A DNA stretch of 64,000 bases from Duganella fentianensis (GTDB lineage Bacteria > Pseudomonadota > Gammaproteobacteria > Burkholderiales > Burkholderiaceae_D), in the NCBI RefSeq assembly GCF_009857835.1, contig NZ_WWCL01000001.1, forward strand, positions 620,001-684,000, in the 5' to 3' direction. The notes beneath the pieces were generated by a model that was not told the DNA's origin, ran no database searches, and saw only the letters and a program-made list of their open reading frames with translations. Positions 53,452 to 61,686 of the stretch are shown in pieces. A program made the translations under genes and the position numbers. Position 1 is the stretch's first letter; every line of letters starts with the position of its first letter.

Positions 53452-56367
53452 TTAGTTTTTCCCGTTCGGACAGCCTGTTGCTGTCTGGCGCACACCGAGC
53501 GTGCGTCGCCGGCGCCAAGCCAGCAAGCCCAGACCACCGAGCAGCATGGCGTAGCTTGAGGGTTCAGGCACTGCAGATACGCTGATGCTGCCATCGCGCC
53601 CCAGATGCGAGAAATCCAGTTTTGCGCGGTCGTAGCCGTCGACGACGATGTGCTCTGCATCGAGCTGACCACTGAAATGCTGGAAGTCGAACAGCTTGAT
53701 GCTGCTGCCCGGGTTGGCATTGAAATCGGCGCCGAATACCAGATGCAAAGTGCCATTGAAATTGAGCGTAGAGAGCCCGCTCATCTGGTCGTGGCCGCTG
53801 CCCATTACTTCCATCGTCAGTATCGCGTTGCTGTCATAGCTGGCGCTACCACCGCCAAAACCGACTTGGGCACTGGCGCCTGCGCCGCCGGGATTGTAGC
53901 CGGCGCGGAACAGCATCTGCCCCGTGAAGCTGCCCGTGCCGCTCACGTCGTCATAGAAACTGAGCGTGCCGCCACTGCTGCTAACGCTGCCCTGATTCAC
54001 GAACAGGCCGTAGATGCTGGTGTTGCCGCTGCTGCTGAGCGTGTTGCCTGCGCCTAGCAGCAAGCCGTCGCTGCTATGCAGCTGGCCTTTGTCGCTGATG
54101 AAGGTGGCGCTGCCCAGCTGTGCTACACCCTGATTGAAGATCCAGACCCGGCTATTGCCGACATCCAGCGTACCGGCAAAGCCGAATCCTGCTGCATCGT
54201 TGCCGTCGCCCAGAGACAGCACGCCGCCGCTGGCATTGATACGCGCGCTGCTGCCGCCGCTGATGGCGCCGTTGACGCTGCCGTAGCCTTGCAGCAGGCC
54301 GACTTTGTCTATGTTCAGCTGACCGCTCACCCGTCCGCCTTGCAGCGCGAGCGTGCCCGCCTTGAACTGGCCACCATCGAGGACCAGATTGGTATTGCGT
54401 CCAAGGCTGAGCGTGTGGTCCACGTTGAGATTGCGTGCGCTATTGAGCACCAGCGTGTTCTGCGCCAGTGCGCCGCTGCCCAGCGTCGCACCGTTGCGGC
54501 CGCCCAGACTGAGCGTGCCGCTGGTCCAGTTGTAGTTTTGCGTGCCGACTTCGTTATCGAAGCGTAGTGTGCCGCCGCTGAGGTTAAGACTCCCCGCGCG
54601 TAGCTGTCCTCCGGCGAAGGTCAGGTTAGTGCCTGTTCCAATGTTCAAGCCTTTGCTGACTTCCAGCGTTGCATTTTGCCCCAGACGAACACTTTGTTCA
54701 AACAGGCCAGTTCCCAGAGCCACGCTGCCTTTGCTGGTAAGGCGCAAAGTCCCGCTGTTGAGTGCTACTTTGCCGCTTACCGTGCTGTCGTCCATGATGT
54801 TGAGAGTGCCGCCATCCAGCTGCAGATAGCGGGCGCTAAGCTGTCCGCCGTCAACGGTCAGGCTACTGCCCGCTTCCAGACTGAGTGTGCCAGCTAGTTG
54901 CAGTGTCTTGCCGGTATCGAGGACGGGGGTATTGCGCAGCAGCTTGCTGACACTGATGCTTCCTGTGCCGCTTACCACCAGAGTGCCGCTACTGAGCTGC
55001 ACACCATTGCTGGCCGCCGCCTGTTCGGACAGGTTCGCTGTGCCACCCCGCACGGCGAGCAGACCACTTTGTAATTGACCGTTTGTCACAGTGAGCGATG
55101 TGCCATCGCTGATGGTAAGGGTATTACTCACCTGCAGCCCCTTGCTGCCATCGATGAGCAGATCTTTAGGTAGGATGCTAGTGCCTAGCTGCGCTCCACC
55201 AGATCCGGTAAAGCCGAGTGTGCCACCCTGCCAGGTGAATCTCCCTGCATTGTCGAACTGCGCAGCACTCAGTGTTCCTTCATTAAAGATGAACAGACTG
55301 TTTTGTCCAAAGCTGGCCGTGCCTTTAACTTGAATAGTGCCATATTGCAGCATGGCGCTCCCAGTACTGAGCTTGAAATCGCCTTGCACATCGAGCATCC
55401 CGCCCGTCACGGCCATTGAACCGACAAAGTTGTTGTCGTAGATGAAGTTGCCCGTGCTCATGTACGCGCCGTTACTGACTTCGAAGTCATTGCGGTTGGT
55501 TGTGTACCCAACTGCAAAAATGAGGTCGCGCTGAGAAAGCCATTTGGTTCCTGCTCCAGCGATGCTGAAGTTTGTTTCCGGACCCCTAATGGTACTCGCT
55601 GCCATACGGCTGTCGATATAGTTGGTGCCAATGGCGCCTATGTCATTGAATACGGCACCGTTCGTCAAAGAAATGGAGGTGGAACGGCCACCGAATAGGA
55701 GTGCAGAGTTGTTATTTAAGGTTGCGCCTGGACCATCCACGGCTAAAGAGAACCAGCCATTCCCATTAAATGTGCCGCCGCTGTTATTCACAAAATTTGT
55801 TGTGAGTGTCGAGTTGGGCGCGATATAGATATTATTGAGCGAATACTCGCGTGCCTTAAGATTGGAAATGCTGACGTCGTTGCTGATCTTTAGAGATCTG
55901 GTGTCTAGCGTGACATCGGCCAGTTTCAGACCGGCCTTACCACCGTCAATTTGGCTGTTCCCCGGCTGATAATAGCCTGGGCTACTAAATTTGAGTGGCA
56001 TGTTAATCGTTTGCCGATAGGCGCTGAAATTGCGGATATCTGCTTGGCTGTCGACGGTTTTCCCGCTTAGTGTCATGGCTGGCGCATCGCTGGCAAAAGT
56101 TAGATGGCCGATCTCTTGGAGTAGGTCATTATCGCTGGCTGATACTGCGCTCTTGCCGAAGACGAGATTGTCGCGTTTTGCCGGCAATAGGTCGTTCCCC
56201 CAGTTACCGGCACAATTCCATTGTATGCAGTTGATCGCGCTGCCTGTCCAAACGACATCGGCGGCGCTGGATGGCGCTTGCGGCAAAATTAGGCCGGCTG
56301 CCATCAGAGCAGCGACGAGAGGGCGTGCCCTGCGGGAAGTATGGGCGCGATGCATGCGAGGGGGCAT
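53452..56367 (-). CDS. PEP-CTERM surface protein with autotransporter-like beta-helix repeats
   Basis: 971 aa from ATG 56367 (AGGAG 9 bases upstream; the longer frame lacks a ribosome-binding site). An extended basic signal peptide (about 1-36), then a long Ser/Gly/Thr/Asn-rich region of repeats of the form LSLxGGxL/LxVxxGQLxxGxLxLxGG (about 370-740), characteristic of right-handed beta-helix passengers. The C-terminal sorting signal VPEPSSYAMLLGGLGLLAWRR is a PEP-CTERM motif recognised by exosortase, linked to exopolysaccharide biofilms. Unusually, 16 residues (TLGVRQTATGCPNGKN) follow the basic stop-transfer run. No exosortase gene in the window. Confidence 0.85.
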   Translation of the reverse strand: MPPRMHRAHTSRRARPLVAALMAAGLILPQAPSSAADVVWTGSAINCIQWNCAGNWGNDLLPAKRDNLVFGKSAVSASDNDLLQEIGHLTFASDAPAMTLSGKTVDSQADIRNFSAYRQTINMPLKFSSPGYYQPGNSQIDGGKAGLKLADVTLDTRSLKISNDVSISNLKAREYSLNNIYIAPNSTLTTNFVNNSGGTFNGNGWFSLAVDGPGATLNNNSALLFGGRSTSISLTNGAVFNDIGAIGTNYIDSRMAASTIRGPETNFSIAGAGTKWLSQRDLIFAVGYTTNRNDFEVSNGAYMSTGNFIYDNNFVGSMAVTGGMLDVQGDFKLSTGSAMLQYGTIQVKGTASFGQNSLFIFNEGTLSAAQFDNAGRFTWQGGTLGFTGSGGAQLGTSILPKDLLIDGSKGLQVSNTLTISDGTSLTVTNGQLQSGLLAVRGGTANLSEQAAASNGVQLSSGTLVVSGTGSISVSKLLRNTPVLDTGKTLQLAGTLSLEAGSSLTVDGGQLSARYLQLDGGTLNIMDDSTVSGKVALNSGTLRLTSKGSVALGTGLFEQSVRLGQNATLEVSKGLNIGTGTNLTFAGGQLRAGSLNLSGGTLRFDNEVGTQNYNWTSGTLSLGGRNGATLGSGALAQNTLVLNSARNLNVDHTLSLGRNTNLVLDGGQFKAGTLALQGGRVSGQLNIDKVGLLQGYGSVNGAISGGSSARINASGGVLSLGDGNDAAGFGFAGTLDVGNSRVWIFNQGVAQLGSATFISDKGQLHSSDGLLLGAGNTLSSSGNTSIYGLFVNQGSVSSSGGTLSFYDDVSGTGSFTGQMLFRAGYNPGGAGASAQVGFGGGSASYDSNAILTMEVMGSGHDQMSGLSTLNFNGTLHLVFGADFNANPGSSIKLFDFQHFSGQLDAEHIVVDGYDRAKLDFSHLGRDGSISVSAVPEPSSYAMLLGGLGLLAWRRRRTLGVRQTATGCPNGKN

Positions 56368-56956
56368 GGTGAATTCTCCTGAATTGAGTCGCATTCTCGC
56401 TGCGCGATGGCAACGGGCCGCCTAAATGTCAGACTGACCAATAGCGGAATGCAATGTTTATGTATTTAAATGCAATAATTGCAATTTTAATTCACCATTC
56501 TTTAGATGAGTACAGTCCATCCAGACTATTCTGGGACCCGATACGCTCCCCCTTGCTTGTATAACTATGGTCCACGGCGGGGCGCGAGCATGCCATTTCC
56601 TGCGCGGCGTCCATGTTTAGTGTTTTCGATGCGGCAGCCAGGCACGAAACTTCCACTGTCGTAAATTTCCCTCACTCTTGTTTAGTAAGCAAACTAAACT
56701 AAATGCCAATTTTGAAATCCTGTTGAATGGCCAAAACTTAGTTTGTATAAACAGTTATGGGCGAAACGCGATGCCCATCGACATGCAGGTGGCACCTCTG
56801 TCGTTTAGTAAATCGTCTGATACTGCGCTGCTCATCGCAGTGCACAGTGCAGCAATACGGAGAGACGCGGGAGGCCGCCACCAGTTCCACGGGTCATGGG
56901 AACTTTGCTACCGCCATATAAAAAAGCCCGACCCCGGGCATAACTAGGAGATCTAC
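56368..56956. other. 589-base regulatory gap before the TonB-receptor gene
   Basis: No gene is supported. The right half is AT-rich and holds dyads described separately; a candidate -10 TATAAA overlaps the second dyad. A ribosome-binding site AGGAG (56946-56950) precedes ATG 56957. A short plus-strand frame (56678-56947) has no ribosome-binding site and covers the operator-like dyads, so I do not call it. Confidence 0.55.
56680..56810. promoter_or_regulatory. Operator-like dyads upstream of the TonB-receptor gene
   Basis: GTTTAG-TAAGCAAA-CTAAAC (56680-56699) is a 6-bp dyad. CAAACTAA (56690-56697) is mirrored by TTAGTTTG (56738-56745). GTTTGTATAAAC (56741-56752) is a second small dyad. GTTTAGTAAA recurs at 56803. 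Repeated GTTTAG/CTAAAC words suggest a sugar-responsive repressor (LacI- or GntR-type) site, by analogy with other receptor-led glycan loci. Confidence 0.45.
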
Positions 56957-59900
56957 ATGATGTTCAGTACCCATCTCGCAAGCCGGCAGCCTCGCTGCTC
57001 CGTCAAGCCCCTTGCTCTTGCTGTGGCGACGGCACTGGTGGCGCTGTCCAGCGCGCACGCGCAAACGGCGGGCAAGGCCGCCGATGCCAAGGGTGATGCC
57101 GCCCAGCCGGTAACGGTGCAGGTCACGGGCTACCGCTATGCGATCGAACAAGCGCTGGATCAGAAACGTAACGCCAATGCCATCGTTGAAGTGATTACCG
57201 CCGAAGATGTGGGCAAATTCCCCGACAAGAACGTGGCCGATGCGCTGCAGCGCGTGCCCGGTGTGATTGTCAACCGTGATGGCGGCGAAGGTAAAAACGT
57301 CAGCGTGCGCGGTCTGTCGTCGGAACTGACGCTGACCCAGCTGAACGGCAACTACATCGCCACTGCAGAATCGAACGGTGATCCTACCCGCTCGTTCAAC
57401 TACATGCTGATGCCGTCGAATATGCTGTCCAGCGCTGAGCTGTTCAAGACGCCGGAAGCGCGTCTCGATGAAGGCGGTATTGGCGGCACGGTGATCCTGC
57501 ACACGCGCCGTCCGCTGGAAGTGAAGTCCGGCAGCGGCTTTGTTTCGGCCGAAGGCACCTGGGCCGACACCACCAAGAAAACCGATGGCCAGTTCTCCGG
57601 CCAGTACGCCTGGCACGACGAAGCCAACACCTTCGGTATTCTGGCCGGCTTCACCCAGCAGAAACGTACTACCCGCACCATGGGTGCCAGCACGGAAAAC
57701 TGGCAGTGGTATGCCGACGATTACAAAGCCCATCCGGCGACCGATGTGAACGGCAAGCCTTCGGGTCTGAATTCGCGCTGGTGGGGCCAGTCCGGTTTCT
57801 ACGACCAGAACGGCAAGTACTACACCAACTTCATGATGCCGACTTCCGTCAATCTGAACGTGAAGAACGAAGAGCGCGAACGTAAAGGTGGCCAGCTGAC
57901 CATGCAGCTGAAACCGATGCGCAACCTGACGCTGACGGGTAACTACTTCCGCTTCGATCTGTCGCAGGATTCGCAGACCAATACCCTCAAGGTGCCCGAG
58001 TGGAATCTGGCGCGCTACGATGGCGACGGCAACTGGCCTGGTGGCCGTATGCTCGACGGTCTGACCTTCGATCGCAGCGGCACCATCGTGACGGGTGCCC
58101 AGTACAGCGCCCACGCCGGCAAGAAATACTACTGCAGTGGCGATGCCGCTGCGGCAGCAGGCTACAAGAACACCGGCGGCTTCGGTCCGGACGATTGCAC
58201 CATCCCGACGCCGCAGATCACCGGTAGCTACAATCAGGAGAAGTCGCTGTCGCAGACGGCCGACTTTGAAGCAGACTGGCACGGTCAGTCGCTCGATGCG
58301 CTGTTCAAGCTGGGTCGTACCTGGGCCACCGGCGGGCCATCGATGCAGTTCACCATGCCGATCAAGCCGCGCGTGCAGAATGCCGATGGCAGCTGGACGC
58401 TGGGTAACTACGCCAGCGCATGGACCACGCAGGGTACGCCGACCATGACCTTCTCGCCTGAGCTGATGGCCAATCTGCAGAAGGGCATAGGCGAGATCGA
58501 CCTCGGTTCGACCCAGTCCTCGTGGACCCGCAACAGCACCGAGCAGAAATATCTGCAGGGTGATTTCACCTGGCACACGGATACCAACTGGCTCGATTCG
58601 CTGCAGTTCGGCGCCAAATACCGTGACGGCGGCACCCACCGCAGCACCGGTAACAACTACTGGGCCTGCAAAGGCAAGGACGCCAGCAACTACGACAACC
58701 GCTATCAGGCCGGCTGCGATTCGAGCGCTTCGCGTTTCCAGTCCAACTACCTGTATTCCGAGTCGCTGTCGAATCTGGCCGGCGGCATCAAGGCCAGCGC
58801 TTTCCCGGCGATTAACTACCCGGCCTATATCGCGCATCTGAACGAAACCTACGGCGCCATGCAGACCCGTAACGAAGATAATTTCGTCTACAACGTGGGC
58901 GAGAAGATCACTTCGATGTATCTGCAGGCGAATGTGAAGACCGACCGTCTGCGCGGCAATGCCGGCCTGCGTGTCATCCGTACCCGCCAGCACGCCGATT
59001 CGACCGACCGCGTAGACAACTACAACGACTACTTCTTCAACGGCGCCAACGGCGCACCGGCACCCTGCCAGGCTGGCGGCAAACCAGCCGTGGGTGCTCC
59101 GGCCGGTTCGGGCTGCGTCAGCGGCTTCACCACGCTGCCGGATAGCGTGGCGCACACTTCGTCGTTCGTGGTCAGCTCGCTGGACCGCACCTACAACGAT
59201 GTGCTGCCTAGCTTCAATCTGGCCTACGATCTGAGCGACCAGCTGCTGCTGCGTGCCGCCGCATCGAAAGTGGTGGCCCGTCCTAGCTATGGCGACATCG
59301 CCTCGCCGGGCGGCCTGCAGAACTACAGCCAGGAATATGTCAACGACCGTCGCCTGATCGGCGGCGGCGACCAGCAGGGCTGGTTCGGCGAAGGCAGCAA
59401 CAAGGCGCTGGAGCCGTACAAAGCCAAGCAGTTCGATCTGGGTCTGGAGTGGTACTTCCACCGCGGTTCGGTGCTGGGTACTGGCCTGTTCCGCAAGAAC
59501 GTGAGCAACTTCGCCGTGCCGGTGGTGCTGAGCATGCCGATGACGGTGGGTGGCCAGACTGTCACGGTGCAGAACTACTCGACCAGTGCCGGTGGCCGTG
59601 ATGCGGTGTCGCAGGGTATCGAACTGTATGGCCAGCACACGCTCGACATGGGTCTGGGCTTCCAGTTCAACTACACCTACAACAAGACCAATCAGGCGGC
59701 CATTACGCTGGCTGACGGCAAGCAGATCGGCACTTCGCCACTGGTGGGCAGCGCGCGCAACCAGACCAACCTGACCGTGTTCTACGGTACGGACCAGTAC
59801 ATGGTGCGTGCTTCGTACAACCGTCGCGGCGAAGTAGTGGGTGGCCTGATCAACGGTCTGAATGTGTACTCGGATCCGTATAGCCAGGTGGACCTGAACG

Positions 59901-60061
59901 CGTCGTACAACTTCACCAAGCAACTGAGCCTGACTGCTTCGGTGCTGAACCTGACCCGCCAGGAGACCCGTTCGCATCTGGGTAACGACACCACTGATCG
60001 TTTCTACGGCAATAACTACACGGGCCGTGTGATCTACGGTGGTCTGAGCTACAAGTTCTAA
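56957..60061 (+). CDS. TonB-dependent receptor (Xanthomonas/Caulobacter carbohydrate type)
   Basis: 1,034 aa from ATG 56957 (ATG 56960 also possible). Signal peptide to about residue 35 (SSAHA). Plug domain with ITAEDVGKFPDKNVADALQRVPGVIVNRDGGEGKNVSVRGLS split across residues 70-120, and a C-terminal barrel ending in GLSYKF with the terminal Phe needed for Bam. IEQALDQKRNANAIVEVITAEDVGKFPD-type openings mark the TonB-Xanth-Caul subfamily, which takes up glycans. Followed by a terminator then by a halogenase-like and a beta-mannosidase gene. TonB/ExbBD lie elsewhere. Confidence 0.93.
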   Translation: MMFSTHLASRQPRCSVKPLALAVATALVALSSAHAQTAGKAADAKGDAAQPVTVQVTGYRYAIEQALDQKRNANAIVEVITAEDVGKFPDKNVADALQRVPGVIVNRDGGEGKNVSVRGLSSELTLTQLNGNYIATAESNGDPTRSFNYMLMPSNMLSSAELFKTPEARLDEGGIGGTVILHTRRPLEVKSGSGFVSAEGTWADTTKKTDGQFSGQYAWHDEANTFGILAGFTQQKRTTRTMGASTENWQWYADDYKAHPATDVNGKPSGLNSRWWGQSGFYDQNGKYYTNFMMPTSVNLNVKNEERERKGGQLTMQLKPMRNLTLTGNYFRFDLSQDSQTNTLKVPEWNLARYDGDGNWPGGRMLDGLTFDRSGTIVTGAQYSAHAGKKYYCSGDAAAAAGYKNTGGFGPDDCTIPTPQITGSYNQEKSLSQTADFEADWHGQSLDALFKLGRTWATGGPSMQFTMPIKPRVQNADGSWTLGNYASAWTTQGTPTMTFSPELMANLQKGIGEIDLGSTQSSWTRNSTEQKYLQGDFTWHTDTNWLDSLQFGAKYRDGGTHRSTGNNYWACKGKDASNYDNRYQAGCDSSASRFQSNYLYSESLSNLAGGIKASAFPAINYPAYIAHLNETYGAMQTRNEDNFVYNVGEKITSMYLQANVKTDRLRGNAGLRVIRTRQHADSTDRVDNYNDYFFNGANGAPAPCQAGGKPAVGAPAGSGCVSGFTTLPDSVAHTSSFVVSSLDRTYNDVLPSFNLAYDLSDQLLLRAAASKVVARPSYGDIASPGGLQNYSQEYVNDRRLIGGGDQQGWFGEGSNKALEPYKAKQFDLGLEWYFHRGSVLGTGLFRKNVSNFAVPVVLSMPMTVGGQTVTVQNYSTSAGGRDAVSQGIELYGQHTLDMGLGFQFNYTYNKTNQAAITLADGKQIGTSPLVGSARNQTNLTVFYGTDQYMVRASYNRRGEVVGGLINGLNVYSDPYSQVDLNASYNFTKQLSLTASVLNLTRQETRSHLGNDTTDRFYGNNYTGRVIYGGLSYKF

Positions 60062-60073
60062 AACTTCCCCAGG

Positions 60074-60102
60074 CTCCCCGTCCCGCCGGATGGGGAGTTT
60101 TT
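60074..60102 (+). terminator. Intrinsic terminator/attenuator after the TonB-receptor gene
   Basis: CTCCCCGTCC (60074-60083) pairs with GGATGGGGAG (60088-60097; one G-T) around CGCC, then five T. A second perfect hairpin without T run, GCAGTTGCCGG (60106-60116) with CCGGCAACTGC (60122-60132), follows directly. Probably lowers expression of the two enzymes relative to the receptor. Confidence 0.8.
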
Positions 60103-60153
60103 CCCGCAGTTGCCGGTTCCGCCGGCAACTGCCTTCTTCATTTGGGCAGCGCG

Positions 60154-61686
60154 ATGACGACAACTCGAGCGACGCAACAACGCATTTCCAGAATCACCGT
60201 GGTGGGCGGCGGCAGTGCCGGCTGGATGGCCGCAGCAGCGCTGACCACCTATCTAGGCAAGGGCGCCAGTGTGCGCCTGATCGAGTCCGAGGAAATCGGC
60301 ATCGTCGGCGTCGGTGAAGCCAGTGTGCCGCATATCCGCCAGTTCAATGGCCAGTGGCTGGGACTGGACGAAGCAGAATTCGTCCGGCGTACCCAGGGCA
60401 CGGTCAAGCTGGGCATACAATTCAATGACTGGGGCCGCATAGGCGACAGTTATATACACGGCTTCGGCGCCATCGGCCGTTCACTGGGGCCGCTGCCTTT
60501 CCACCAGTTCTGGCTCAAGCTGCATCTGGCCGGCAAAGCCGGACCGATAGGCGACTATTCACCGCAGACAGTGATGGCGCCGCAAGGCAAATTCACGTCG
60601 GGCGACCGTAATGCGGCAGCCGGTTCGCCGCTGGCAGATATCGCCTATGCCTATCACTTCGATGCGGCCCTGTACGCGCGCTATCTGCGCGAAGTGGCCG
60701 AGCAGCGCGGCGTGCAGCGTATCGAGGGCAAGATCGTCAGCGTACAGCAGCGCGCCGAGGACGGCTACATCGAATCCGTCACGCTGGCATCAGGGCAGGT
60801 GGTCGATGGCGAACTGTTCATCGACTGCTCCGGCTTCCGCGGCCTGCTGATCGAGGAAACCCTCAAGACCGGTTATGTGGACTGGTCGCACTGGCTGCCC
60901 TGCGACCGCGCCGTGGCCGTGCCTTGTGCCAGCGCGCAGACTATCACGCCCTACACCCGCTCGACGGCACGCGCGGCCGGCTGGCAGTGGCGCATACCGC
61001 TGCAGCACCGCATCGGCAATGGCTATGTGTATTCGAGCCGCTATCTGGGCGATGACGAGGCGGCGGCAACGCTGATGGCTAATCTTGACGGCAAGGCGCT
61101 GGCCGAACCGCGTCTGCTGCGTTTTACTACCGGTGTGCGCAAGAAGACCTGGCACCGCAATGTGGTCGCGCTGGGTCTGGCCAGCGGCTTCCTCGAGCCG
61201 CTGGAATCGACCAGCATCTATCTGGCCCAATCGGGCATCACCCGCTTACTAAGCCTGTTCCCGAATGCGGACTTCAACCCGCAACTGGCCGAACAATACA
61301 ATCGCGAGACGGCCTTCGAATACGAACGGGTGCGCGACTTCCTGATCCTGCACTACCACGCCACCGAGCGTAGCGATACACCGTTCTGGGACTATTGTCG
61401 CACCATGGCGATACCGGACAGTCTGCGCGAGGCGATGGAGCTGTTCCGTAGCGACGGCCGCTATTTCCGTAACGGCGAAGATTTCTTTGCCCTGCCTAGC
61501 TGGGTACAGGTGATGCTGGGGCAGGGCATAACGCCGCAGGGCTACCATCCTATCGTCGACGAGATGCCGGAGCCTAAGCTGGTGGAACTGGTGGAAGGCA
61601 TGCGCGGCATGCTGGCCCATGCCGTAGCTGCGATGCCCAGCCATGAGGAGTGGCTAGAGCGCTACTGGAAGGCGCGCGCAGCATGA
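60154..61686 (+). CDS. Tryptophan-halogenase-family flavoprotein
   Basis: 510 aa from ATG 60154 (the TTG four codons upstream has no better ribosome-binding site). FAD site VVGGGSAGWMAAAAL (16-30), the GxGEASVP segment, and the flavin-dependent halogenase motif WQWRIP (277-282) are all present. Despite the motif, family members beside TonB receptors and glycosidases are common in Caulobacter/Xanthomonas-type genomes, and their reaction is not established; halogenation of an indole or sugar is speculative. The stop overlaps the beta-mannosidase start (ATGA). Confidence 0.85.
   Translation: MTTTRATQQRISRITVVGGGSAGWMAAAALTTYLGKGASVRLIESEEIGIVGVGEASVPHIRQFNGQWLGLDEAEFVRRTQGTVKLGIQFNDWGRIGDSYIHGFGAIGRSLGPLPFHQFWLKLHLAGKAGPIGDYSPQTVMAPQGKFTSGDRNAAAGSPLADIAYAYHFDAALYARYLREVAEQRGVQRIEGKIVSVQQRAEDGYIESVTLASGQVVDGELFIDCSGFRGLLIEETLKTGYVDWSHWLPCDRAVAVPCASAQTITPYTRSTARAAGWQWRIPLQHRIGNGYVYSSRYLGDDEAAATLMANLDGKALAEPRLLRFTTGVRKKTWHRNVVALGLASGFLEPLESTSIYLAQSGITRLLSLFPNADFNPQLAEQYNRETAFEYERVRDFLILHYHATERSDTPFWDYCRTMAIPDSLREAMELFRSDGRYFRNGEDFFALPSWVQVMLGQGITPQGYHPIVDEMPEPKLVELVEGMRGMLAHAVAAMPSHEEWLERYWKARAA

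Noticed and set aside
56894..60163. A 1,089-codon frame antisense to the TonB-receptor gene
   Set aside because: GC-rich third positions leave few stops on the opposite strand. The sense frame has clear receptor motifs and a ribosome-binding site.
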